Assembly: GCA_027486585.1 (NCBI GenBank)
Contig: JAIXOU010000133.1
Span: forward strand, 62,001 to 126,000
DNA: 64,000 nt
Direction of reading: 5' to 3'
Origin: Verrucomicrobiaceae bacterium
GTDB lineage: Bacteria; Verrucomicrobiota; Verrucomicrobiia; Verrucomicrobiales; Verrucomicrobiaceae
The notes beneath the pieces are model-generated. The model saw nothing but the letters and a program-made list of their open reading frames with translations, did not search any database and was not told where the DNA came from. Shown one piece after another: positions 44,504 through 53,500 of the stretch (its first letter is position 1; each line of letters begins with the position of its first letter). Both the position numbers and the translations under genes were made by a program.

Positions 44504-45832
44504 ATGAATTCCTTAAACCATCCACAAAACCAAGCCATGAAAACGAATCCACTCATTCACCACGTGCTGTTAGCCGTGGCATCCACAGGCCTCAGCCTGG
44601 CTCAGGCCCCATCAGCACCACCCCGCGGTCCGCAACCACCGAACGCGCAGCAGCAACCACCACATGGACAACCGCTTCAACGCACAGCCATGCGCCAGCG
44701 CCCATCACACCGCCCCATGGCACCGGTGACACGCCCGGCTCGTCCAAGCGATCCGCTGCCGGGTCTGTCAGCAGATTTATTGTTGGCTTTCTCGGATGGC
44801 TTTGAGGAGTTCACCAAAGAAGAAACTGCGGACGGCGGATTGGGGCCGATCTTCAATCAGAGTTCCTGCGTGACCTGCCATCTTCAAGGCGGCACGGGTG
44901 GAGCCAGCGATATCACGGTGACTCGCTTTGGCCGTGTCGAAAGGGGTCTCTTTGATTCTCTCGACTCTCTCGGCGGTTCATTGCTGCAAGCCTTATCCAT
45001 TGACCCAGCCGCACGTGAGTTTGTGCCAAGAGAAGCCAACATTGTGAGCCATCGGCAGACGACTCCGCTCTTTGGCCTAGGTCTGGTGGAAGCCATCCCC
45101 GAAGCGACGATCCTGGCTGGCGTGCGCAGTGGTAAGCCGGATGGTGTCAAAGGTAAGGCTCATGTAGTGACAGATGTCGTCTCAGGACAGCCGATGGTGG
45201 GACGCTTTGGCTGGAAGGCCCAGCAGGCGACCCTACTGGCCTTTTCCGCAGATGCTTATGTGAATGAAATGGGCGTGACCAATCGCTTTTTCCCGACTGA
45301 AAACGCCCCAAATGGCAAGGCTGATGTTTTGGCCGCTTTTGATAAGGTGGCAGATCCAGAAGACAGCATTGATCCCGCGACGGGCAAAGCTGACATTGAT
45401 CACTCAGCGGATTTCATGCGCTTCCTGGCCCCAGTGCGTCCGCTGCCATTGTCAGACTCTGCCAACGCCGGCAAAACAGTCTTTCAATCCACTGGATGCG
45501 CCGTCTGCCACACGCCACGCATGTTTACTGGCACGAATGAAATCCCTGCCCTGAACCAAAAAGCTGTGGATCTTTACTCTGATCTTCTGCTTCATGAGAT
45601 GGGCATCTTAGGAGACGGCATCGTCCAGGGAGATGCTGGCGGGCGCGAGTTCCGAACCGCTCCTCTATGGGGTGCCCGAGTTAGTGCCCCCTATCTGCAT
45701 GATGGTCGTGCCCCAACCCTGGATGCCGCCATCCGCGCTCATGATGGCGAAGGTGCTGCTTCAAAAATCCGTTACACCAAACTGAGCGTCCAACAACGCC
45801 AGCAGCTCCTGGATTTCATCAACACGCTGTAA
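44504..45832 (+). CDS. di-heme oxidoreductase, DUF1111 family
   Basis: A 442-aa exported cytochrome related to di-heme peroxidases (often annotated 'thiol oxidoreductase' or di-heme oxidoreductase). Two heme c sites are present: CVTCH (Cys122-His126) and CAVCH (Cys332-His336). The family segments GLGPIFNQSSCVTC, FGLGLVEAIPE, GRFGWKAQ and TAPLWGARVSAPYLHDGRAP are clear. The start could instead be ATG 44537, which directly begins a good signal peptide (NPLIHHVLLAVASTGLSLAQA). A Pro/Gln-rich linker (about 35-85) precedes the domain. A strong terminator follows. Confidence 0.9.
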   Translation: MNSLNHPQNQAMKTNPLIHHVLLAVASTGLSLAQAPSAPPRGPQPPNAQQQPPHGQPLQRTAMRQRPSHRPMAPVTRPARPSDPLPGLSADLLLAFSDGFEEFTKEETADGGLGPIFNQSSCVTCHLQGGTGGASDITVTRFGRVERGLFDSLDSLGGSLLQALSIDPAAREFVPREANIVSHRQTTPLFGLGLVEAIPEATILAGVRSGKPDGVKGKAHVVTDVVSGQPMVGRFGWKAQQATLLAFSADAYVNEMGVTNRFFPTENAPNGKADVLAAFDKVADPEDSIDPATGKADIDHSADFMRFLAPVRPLPLSDSANAGKTVFQSTGCAVCHTPRMFTGTNEIPALNQKAVDLYSDLLLHEMGILGDGIVQGDAGGREFRTAPLWGARVSAPYLHDGRAPTLDAAIRAHDGEGAASKIRYTKLSVQQRQQLLDFINTL

Positions 45833-45852
45833 GCCAGCGAGTGAAAGATCAA

Positions 45853-45883
45853 GCACCGCCAATGACACTGGCGGTGCTTTTTT
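45853..45883. terminator. bidirectional intrinsic terminator
   Basis: GCACCGCCA, 7-nt loop, TGGCGGTGC, then TTTTTT: a 9-bp GC-rich stem with a T-run on the + strand. It lies between the converging DUF1111 and queC genes and reaches into the queC stop codon. It probably serves mainly the plus-strand gene. Confidence 0.85.
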
Positions 45884-46565
45884 ATTGCCTCAGAGGCAGT
45901 GGCTCGGTGCTAAGATAGACGGTCGGGTCCGGTAAACCTGCCTGAATAAAGGCCTCACGGCGCTCCACACAGGTGCCACAATTGCCACAGTGCAGATCAC
46001 CGCCTTTGTAGCAGCTCCAAGTCTGAGCGAAGTCCAGACCGAGGTCGTGCCCGAGCTGGGCGATGCCTGTTTTATCGATAGCAATGAAGGGACGCAGCAA
46101 CTCGATGCGTGCATAGGTGCCCTCACGCATGGAATCGGCCATGGCCTGCATGAAGGGCTCTCGGCAATCAGGATAGATGGCATGATCTCCGGAATGAGCG
46201 GCAATGACCAGGGCCTCTGCCCCACGCGATTCAGCGATGCCGCAGGCGATGGCAAGCATGATGCCATTCCTAAAAGGCACGACGGTGCGCTTCATATTTT
46301 CATCAGCGTAATGACCCTCTGGAATGTCCCCGCCACTTTTCAGCAAGTCTGAGGCGAACAGCTCATTGACAAAGGGAAGCGCGACGATGTCATGACGGAT
46401 GCCGCACTGCTGGGCATGCCACTGAGCCAAAGCGATTTCCTTGTGGTTATGCTTGGCGCCATAATCAAAACTGACAGCGCCAACCACTTCATGCTCCTTT
46501 TGAGCCCAATACAAGGCAGCGGTGGAATCCATACCGCCACTAAGCAAAATGAGTGCCTTTGCCAT
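45882..46565 (-). CDS. queC: 7-cyano-7-deazaguanine synthase
   Basis: Converts 7-carboxy-7-deazaguanine to preQ0 in queuosine synthesis, using ATP and ammonia. The 227-aa product has the PP-loop LLSGGMDSTAAL (Ser9-Ser14), VVPFRNGIMLAIA, VIAAHSGDHAIYPDCREPF, and the zinc site TWSCYKGGDLHCGNCGTC. queF lies 7 bp upstream on the same strand, so queF-queC form an operon. queD and queE are not in the window. Confidence 0.96.
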   Translation of the reverse strand: MAKALILLSGGMDSTAALYWAQKEHEVVGAVSFDYGAKHNHKEIALAQWHAQQCGIRHDIVALPFVNELFASDLLKSGGDIPEGHYADENMKRTVVPFRNGIMLAIACGIAESRGAEALVIAAHSGDHAIYPDCREPFMQAMADSMREGTYARIELLRPFIAIDKTGIAQLGHDLGLDFAQTWSCYKGGDLHCGNCGTCVERREAFIQAGLPDPTVYLSTEPLPLRQ

Positions 46566-46572
46566 GCGAGGA

Positions 46573-47037
46573 TTAATGCTGAGAGCTCAGAGATGATGCA
46601 GGCCACTCCAGCGGCACCTCACGATTCGGGTGCCGAGCTTCACAAGTGAGCTGAATGCCGCCACGGGGAACAAAACGACCGCGCACGATGGCTTGTTTAG
46701 GTGCGCAGGCTTTCACGAGATCATCGAGGATGCGATTGACGATGGCTTCATTAAACGAGGCATGATTGCGATAGCTGGCCAGGTAGAACTTGAGCGACTT
46801 TGTTTCCACACAGCGCTCATCGGGTATGTAAAGAATCTCGACGTGAGCGGCATCTGGCTGACCGGTGACTGGGCAGAGTGAACTAAAGTCTGGAGCGCTC
46901 AGGTGAATGCTGTAGTTACGGGCCAGGGTGCGGTTTGGAAAAGTCTCCAGCGCTGCTTCATCTGGTGAGGCAGGAAGACGGTGCTCGGAGCGCCCGAGGA
47001 GGGAGAGATCGGCAGATTGAGAATCAGACATGCCCAT
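46573..47037 (-). CDS. queF: preQ0 reductase (NADPH-dependent 7-cyano-7-deazaguanine reductase)
   Basis: Reduces preQ0 to preQ1, the last free-base step of queuosine synthesis. The 154-aa product is the short, unimodular type: catalytic Cys55 in SSLCPVTGQPD with Asp62, the QueF motif as ETKSLKFYL (NADPH/substrate site), and FVPRGGIQLTC at the end. A second ATG, at 47031, is an alternative start. No preQ1 riboswitch was recognised upstream. Confidence 0.95.
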   Translation of the reverse strand: MGMSDSQSADLSLLGRSEHRLPASPDEAALETFPNRTLARNYSIHLSAPDFSSLCPVTGQPDAAHVEILYIPDERCVETKSLKFYLASYRNHASFNEAIVNRILDDLVKACAPKQAIVRGRFVPRGGIQLTCEARHPNREVPLEWPASSLSSQH

Positions 47038-47136
47038 CAGTATGCGCGCAGACGGTCAGGCCGCAACCCTGTGAGTGCTTTCACAAAGATTGCATTTTCT
47101 CTCAAACTAAGGCAGATCTCTGTCCATTCACTTCCC

Positions 47137-48936
47137 ATGACCATGCAACCACAGCCTAATGCCAGTCGTCCAATCTTCCGATTGGCCTTCTATGCAGTCG
47201 CCATTGGACTGGCTTTGGTGCATGTGTTCATCACTTTTCGAGGCATCAATAGTGCTGCCGGCATGGAACAGGCCCAAATCGCCCGCGAAATCGCACGTGG
47301 ACATGGGCTGCAAACCAAGATTGTCCGTCCGTATGCTCTGGCTCGTTTTAATGCCTCTCTCAAAGAGGTGGTGCCTGGTCAAATGCCAGAAATCACCACC
47401 TCTCCACTGCAACCACTTCTATGGGCACCTATCTTCAAAGCATTGGAGCGCCACTTCCCTTTCGAGCCGACGAAAAATGGCGGCATTTATCTGATGGATC
47501 GTGCGATTGCTTGCATGGGAGTCACCTACTTTCTTTTGACTCTGCTTTGGACGCACGGAGCCGCGCGACGACTTTTCGATGACTCGGTAGCGGCTGTCGC
47601 AGTCGCTGCTTTAATTCTCTGCGAGCCACTCTGGAAGCTCTCTGTCAGTGGCAGTCCCATCGCCCTCATGCTGTCATTGTTCGCACTGACAATGCGAGTT
47701 TATGCGGCGGCTCAAATTCGCATCCAAGAAGGGCTCAGCGCAACGCTGCAAATGATCGCCATCGGCGTGCTAGCATCCCTGATGCTGCTCACGCACTGGA
47801 TGGCCGTTTGGATGGTGGTCGGATTGGTGCTTGCTGTGGCTCAAGGCTTTCCTGGTCATCGACGTGGGGCGCTTTGGGTCGCTGGCCTGCCCTTACTGAC
47901 CCTGATGGTCTGGTGTCTTTGGATAGCCCAACAATCAGGCGATGTGCTAGGAGGTGCCAAGACACTCTTCCAGGCGCACCTGCTGACCCAAGAACCCAAT
48001 ATTTTGCAGCGTGAATTTTCCATCGTGACCCAACCTGTTTTTGTGGATGATCTGTTGCGGAAGGCGGCCTGGAATCTGACGAATCAATTGACCGAACTCT
48101 ATGCGTATCTCGGACATTCGGTGCCTGCTTTAGCCTTCTTTATTGCTTTAATGCATCGTTTTCGCCGTCCAGAAGTGATCAGAACCTTACAGGGCCTTGG
48201 ACTCATGTTTCTTTCCACCGCCGTCGGCATGGGTTTCCTGGGTCTGCCAGAAAAAAGCCAAGATGACAATGCGCTTTACATCGTGCTCGTACCTGCGATG
48301 GCCATTGGCGGCTGCGCCATGCTGGCGGTGCTCTGGGCACGACTACAAATTTCCGCAGGGTTCTTCTGGCAGCGCTTTGGCTTTGCGGTGATAGCGCTGG
48401 CGATCTCAGCCATCCCAATGATGGCCACCCTGCCCGGCGATCTAAAAGTGGGACTGACCATGCGGAACCGGATCTATCCACACTGGCCACCCTATGTCCC
48501 CAGTCAGGTCCCAGTGCTAGCGGGATTGATCGAACCGAATGAAATCATTTTTACCGATGCGCCGTGGTTTCTCTCCTGGTATGCGGACATCCCATGCGCA
48601 TGGATGCCAGTGAAACGCGCTGATTTCGCAACCATGCAGGATCAATTCAAAAAGCAGAAAATAATGGTGGCAGGCTTCGTCGTCACGCCGATAAGCGCCA
48701 AACTGAATTATCTCCAGGAGGCCTTCACCGGGCCCTATAGTGAGTGGCCTGATCTCATTTTCCGAGGTCCGCTGCTAGCCTTTGACAAAGACTTCCAGCC
48801 CTATCCCGAATTCCCTTACAAAATGGCGATGCCGCTCATGGCAACTTCCATTGGAGCTAAGGAGAACCTTAGCTATCAAATGACGTTCTACAGCGATCGG
48901 GTGCGCAATCCAAAAGAAAAGGCCCCAACTCAATAG
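47137..48936 (+). CDS. multi-pass membrane protein, glycosyltransferase 39-like
   Basis: A 599-aa membrane protein. The frame is open from 46981, but ATG 47137 fits the start of the first helix (FRLAFYAVAIGLALVHVFIT). About 10-11 hydrophobic segments follow up to residue 465, with a first external loop containing INSAAGMEQAQIAREIARG, as in dolichyl-phosphate-mannose/ArnT-type glycosyltransferases (GT-C), where an acidic residue is catalytic. The C-terminal 130 residues are soluble. It probably uses a lipid-linked sugar donor; the acceptor is unknown. It overlaps the converging prenyl synthase by 7 bp. Confidence 0.75.
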   Translation: MTMQPQPNASRPIFRLAFYAVAIGLALVHVFITFRGINSAAGMEQAQIAREIARGHGLQTKIVRPYALARFNASLKEVVPGQMPEITTSPLQPLLWAPIFKALERHFPFEPTKNGGIYLMDRAIACMGVTYFLLTLLWTHGAARRLFDDSVAAVAVAALILCEPLWKLSVSGSPIALMLSLFALTMRVYAAAQIRIQEGLSATLQMIAIGVLASLMLLTHWMAVWMVVGLVLAVAQGFPGHRRGALWVAGLPLLTLMVWCLWIAQQSGDVLGGAKTLFQAHLLTQEPNILQREFSIVTQPVFVDDLLRKAAWNLTNQLTELYAYLGHSVPALAFFIALMHRFRRPEVIRTLQGLGLMFLSTAVGMGFLGLPEKSQDDNALYIVLVPAMAIGGCAMLAVLWARLQISAGFFWQRFGFAVIALAISAIPMMATLPGDLKVGLTMRNRIYPHWPPYVPSQVPVLAGLIEPNEIIFTDAPWFLSWYADIPCAWMPVKRADFATMQDQFKKQKIMVAGFVVTPISAKLNYLQEAFTGPYSEWPDLIFRGPLLAFDKDFQPYPEFPYKMAMPLMATSIGAKENLSYQMTFYSDRVRNPKEKAPTQ

Positions 48937-49823
48937 TCGCGAGCTAATAAATAGTCCGCTAACTCCCTCAAACGCTCGCCTTGGGCACCAAAAACAGAAA
49001 GGGCATCATGAGCGACTTGCGTCAGCCTGTGCGCCTCATCACGAGAAGCCTGCAATCCAATGAGCGCTGGATAAGTGGATTTTTCAGAAGCCAGATCTTT
49101 GCCTGCGCTCTTCCCTAGCTTTTCACTCGTCTGAGTCACATCAAGAATGTCATCAATGATCTGAAACGCCAAGCCCGTAGCCATGCCAAAATCACGCAAA
49201 GCCGTCATCTGTTCAGCCGTGGCATTTGCGCTCATACCACCAAGCTTTAAACTCGTCGTGAGCAAAGCGGCTGTCTTGTTTTCATGAATGAAGCGTAAAG
49301 CCTCCAATGGAAGCTTTTTGCCCTCTCCCTCAAGATCGGCAACTTGACCACCGACAAGGTGCAAACTACCCGCCGTCAGTGCCAACTCATGAACCAAATC
49401 CCCAGCATGATAGCGGGCCGTAACGGGTGTCTTCACCACCATTTCAAAAGCCAAGGCTTGCAGAGAATCTCCGGCTAGCACCGCAATACCGTCACCAAAC
49501 ACCTTATGGCACGTGGGCACGCCACGTCGGAAATCATCATTATCCATGCTTGGCAGATCGTCATGAATTAAAGAATAAGTATGCAGACACTCCACCGCGC
49601 AGGCCGCCGCCGCTGCTGCCTCCATGCTGCCTCCGCAGGCTTCAGCAGCCGCCAGGCATAAAATGGGTCGAAGCCTTTTACCACCCGCAAAGACGCTGTG
49701 CCGCATTGCTTTATGAATGGTAACAGGCGCCGTCTCGACAGACGGAATAAGCCGATCCAGCCAAGAGTCAACGTATTGGCAGCGTTCGGTGAGGTAGGAT
49801 TTCAGGTCAGACATGTCGTCCAT
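48930..49823 (-). CDS. ispA: short-chain polyprenyl diphosphate synthase (farnesyl/geranylgeranyl type)
   Basis: Condenses isopentenyl diphosphate with allylic diphosphates. The 297-aa all-helical protein has KRLRPILCLAAAEACGG, the first Asp-rich motif LIHDDLPSMDNDD (bacterial FPP synthase type, two extra residues between the Asps), and the second, QIIDDILDVT. The fold resembles IspA; whether the product is C15 or C20 is not settled. A second enzyme of the superfamily is coded at 60730 fused to DUF116. A start 9 bp downstream (ATG 49814) is possible. Confidence 0.92.
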   Translation of the reverse strand: MDDMSDLKSYLTERCQYVDSWLDRLIPSVETAPVTIHKAMRHSVFAGGKRLRPILCLAAAEACGGSMEAAAAAACAVECLHTYSLIHDDLPSMDNDDFRRGVPTCHKVFGDGIAVLAGDSLQALAFEMVVKTPVTARYHAGDLVHELALTAGSLHLVGGQVADLEGEGKKLPLEALRFIHENKTAALLTTSLKLGGMSANATAEQMTALRDFGMATGLAFQIIDDILDVTQTSEKLGKSAGKDLASEKSTYPALIGLQASRDEAHRLTQVAHDALSVFGAQGERLRELADYLLARDY

Positions 49824-49892
49824 TAATGGCGAAGGCTTCGCGGAACTGCAAGAATTTCAATCAGTGGCATAAGGGGAAGTAGTAGAACCTGT

Positions 49893-49909
49893 GATCCCGC
49901 ACGCGGGAT
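49893..49909 (-). terminator. small hairpin after the GIY-YIG gene
   Basis: GATCCCG, then CAC or CACG, then CGGGATT: a short GC-rich stem 29 bp beyond the GIY-YIG stop. There is no T-run, so terminator function is only possible. Confidence 0.3.
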
Positions 49910-49937
49910 TATGAGCCTGACTCGCGTGAGCTTCGCA

Positions 49938-50174
49938 CTATACCGATGTGACGATAAAAGCCGTCTCCACCTTTTGAGCTTTGAGAAAATTCTCCAACTG
50001 TCGAGCTTCCTTCAGATTCATCTGGGCACTCGTCCAAACCAAATGCCAGGGCCCTCGATGGCGCGTCCAAGTGGATATCCCTGTGTTGTGCTCGATTAGT
50101 CGCTTTTCGATATCCTCCGAAAGCCCAATGTAGAACCTATTTTCTTCATTTTTGATTACATAGACCTGATACAT
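49938..50174 (-). CDS. GIY-YIG endonuclease-domain protein
   Basis: A 78-aa single-domain protein: YQVYVIKNEENRFYIGLSED, then EKRLIEHNTG and a C-terminal KEARQLENFLK. This is the small UPF0213-like or stand-alone GIY-YIG type with unknown biological target. The frame is open to 50216, but the extra 14 residues come from the arm of a hairpin next to the tRNA gene, so ATG 50174 (MYQVYV) is taken as start. The catalytic Tyr, Arg and Glu/Asn positions look intact. Confidence 0.82.
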   Translation of the reverse strand: MYQVYVIKNEENRFYIGLSEDIEKRLIEHNTGISTWTRHRGPWHLVWTSAQMNLKEARQLENFLKAQKVETAFIVTSV

Positions 50175-50186
50175 CGCAGGAAAGGT

Positions 50187-50214
50187 GAAGGCCGTGCATT
50201 GCTGCACGGCCTTC
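50187..50214 (-). terminator. perfect hairpin after the tRNA gene
   Basis: A 12-bp perfect stem (GAAGGCCGTGCA / TGCACGGCCTTC) around a 4-nt loop, 4 bp beyond the tRNA 3' end. It is probably the tRNA terminator or processing stem; the minus strand reads ACCTTTCC after it. Confidence 0.75.
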
Positions 50215-50217
50215 ATT

Positions 50218-50294
<77 letters not shown>

Positions 50295-50502
50295 GTTTGT
50301 TTGAGGTAGTAAGGTGGGACATGATGACAGAATGGCAACCTCTTTCTCTGATTCGTTTCAATGTCCGTTGGAAAGAACTGCGATCAGACAATGAGCGGAC
50401 CCATTCGCTCATCTTCATTGCCTTATAGGACTTAGGTCCAATGGCAGAGTTAGCGCTGGGAAGGAATATTATTTTAGTAACACAAATAATAGACAATTCT
50501 GC

Positions 50503-53500
50503 ATGAAATCCTCCACAGCCCTCCTCACCCTCTTTGCATCGCTGCTTGCGGTCTCATCGCTGAATGCCGCCATCAATGTGACCATTGGAAACTTCACCTC
50601 AAGTTCAGGTGGATCTTTTGTTAATAGAACTTGGACGCCGATAAGCTCTCCCTCACGCATCTCAGTGTCTGAGTTAGTGACCCAGCTTCAAAGTGGCAAT
50701 GTGACCATCTCGACCTCAGGGGCTTTGGCCGAAGAAGGCGATATCGAAATCAGCTCGGCCATTGATATCAATCCACTTCCTGCGGGCTCTTTTCGATCTC
50801 TGGTTTTGCAAGCACGCAATGACATCCGAGTGAATGGATCCATTTCTGATAGCAATCCAGCGACCTCCCAAAATCTGCAGCTTTTTCTCAACGCAGCTCT
50901 CACCAACGTCACTGGCAGTGTCACCCTCTCTGCAAGCTTGGCTGTGGGGGGAAGCAACATCACCATGAACTGCAACAATTTTACCAAAAGCCCTTCCGTA
51001 GCGATCACAACTCTTGGCGGTGATATCGATCTGGCAGCAAGTGGAAGCGTTAATTTTGGCAGTGGCCCAGTCTCAACAGGCGGAGGCAATTTCCGTGTTT
51101 CTGGAGGCACCTCAGGACTGTTTAATTCGACGCTCACCACTTACGGCGGCGGTATCATCGTCGAAATGACTGAATCGAGTAATGTAGAAGTAGCTAGCGG
51201 CGCACTTGATGCATCAGGTGGTAGTGGTGATGGAACCGTTAGTATCAATGGATTTGGTGGTGGCATTTCCATTGCTTCGGGGGTGGCGATCAAATCAGGC
51301 ATTCGAGGCGCTATCAGCCTATCTTCGGGTTCAGCCACCGAAGATGTGATTATCAACGGAACGATGGATGCAGGATCGGGCGGCGTATCCATCCGCGCGC
51401 AAGATACCGTCCAAATCAATGCCGCGATCAATAGTATCGGAGCGGTTGTAGTCAGATCGGATGTCGACAGCAATGGCGCAGGTAATGTGGTCATCAACGC
51501 CGCTATCACCTCCTCTGCATCACGCATTGATGCAGCGGGTGTTTTGATTTCGACCAACAGCGCAGCCATCCTCACAACGACCAATGCTGGAATTAATGGC
51601 AGTCTGACTCTTTCAGGTCAGGAAGGCCTAACTTTAGCGGGCAGTCTCCGTGCAGGCGGGTTGGTCCAGCTGCGTTCTGATAGCAACTCCAACGGCTCTG
51701 GAGTCTTTGCAATCACCGCACCAGCCATCTCAAGTGTGGATGGTGAAATGCGTATTCAGGGTGCTGGAGACATTGGATCTCCCATTGATACAGATGCTGC
51801 GGGCATTTCATTTATAACAAATGGCAACATGACGATCCGCAGCAGCGTCACCTCTAGAGGTGGTCTGATTTCTCTCACGGGCGCAGACACTGGCACGGTG
51901 ACGCTTGCTGCCACAGCATCCCTGAATTCTGCAAGCACTTCAGGCACAGGCTCCGTGAGCCTAATGAAAAACAGCGGCAGCCTTGTCACAGTTGTAGGGT
52001 CTAGTCTTTTGGCTGGCTCTCTCGGCAGTGTAGAAATCCGCCAATCAGGATCTCCAGGAACGCTGGCTATGAACTCTACAATTACTGGTGGATCATTGGG
52101 GGTAACGCTTGCCAGTGATTCGGATCTAATCGTGGACGGTCTGGTAAACTCATCTGGCCCGATCCTACTTCAGGCCAATCTTGACAACGCAAATGGCGGC
52201 AATCTGACCATCAATAAGGCTGTCGCTGCATCGAATGCCAGTGTCACTTTAAAAGGAGTCAATCTTCTACTTTCCCAAACAGTCAGCAGCTCACAGAAAA
52301 TCATCTTCGAGCCTAGCGGTGAGGCTCTGGTCAATGCGGCAACGAATGGAAACGTCGAACTCAAAAGTGGCATCACAAAGCCTGCCACAAATTCACTTGG
52401 AAACAGCGGAGGCATTACTCTCCTAGCACCAGCCATCTTAGAATTCCCGACATCTGCTGAATCTCTCCGTCCAGTTTCCTTCACACAAAATGCTGGTTCC
52501 GAACTCCGCATGAAACTGAGCTCCAGCAATCCGACCATCCTGAATCGACTGATTACAGGAGCCATTCAATTTGGCGGCACCTTAACGATCAGCGCAGAGG
52601 CAGGTTCAACTTTAGCTCCGCCATCCAGCTTTGATCTCTTCGATTTCACCAGCATCACAGGAACGCATGCCACGATTCATTTCCCGCCGTTAGGTCCTAC
52701 GATTGGGTGGAATCAATCCTTGCTTAGAACGACGGGCGTCTTGAGTCTTTTCTACATTCCTATCACTTCCGGCGGCACGCCTATCCTCGTTGATTTTCCA
52801 ACTGGCGGAACACTCAATCAACCCGTCAACTCCAATGGCGGAAACATTACCATTCCAGGCACTGGCCAGCCATTGATCATCAATAGCCATGTCGTCTCTG
52901 GAGGTGGCCAAATCGCCGTCACCCAGACTGGCCCCGGTGGGCTGACTTTAGGCGCAGGAGGCACCCTTAATGCCTCAGGCGGCAATGGTCGCGGCAGTGT
53001 CAGTCTAACCAATCAGGATGGTGACGTCACGACTGAACCAAGCTCTCTCATTAAGTCAGGAACCCTTGGCGGAGTTACCCTCCGTGCTATCGGCCCCATG
53101 TCAGATATCTTTTCAGGCGGCAGGATTGAAGCCGGAACTCTAGGCGCAAGCCTGATCGCAGGCGGCAATGTCAATGTCACAGGCGAAATCGTCTCGACAG
53201 GACCTATTTACATCGAAGCGGATAAAGATGGCAATGGCAACGGCATGGTCTCGATTGGTGCACCGATTACCAGTGCGCAAAACATCACCATTAAAGGTGC
53301 CACGATTAGCATCACGCATCCAGTCACGGCCACAGCGCCTGGAAAAGCCATCATTGATCCCGCACAGTTAGCCACCATCACTGGTATCATCACGGGCGAT
53401 GTCGAAGTGCGCGGAGGCCTCATCAAAGCAGGCCATGGCACACTTGGCAACAATGGAGGCATCACCCTGATTAGCCCTGCTGTTTTGGACTTCATCAATC

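Noticed and set aside
47038-47136. Possible preQ1 riboswitch upstream of queF
   Set aside because: No recognisable preQ1-I, -II or -III core; the stretch is also short, because the opposite gene starts at 47137.
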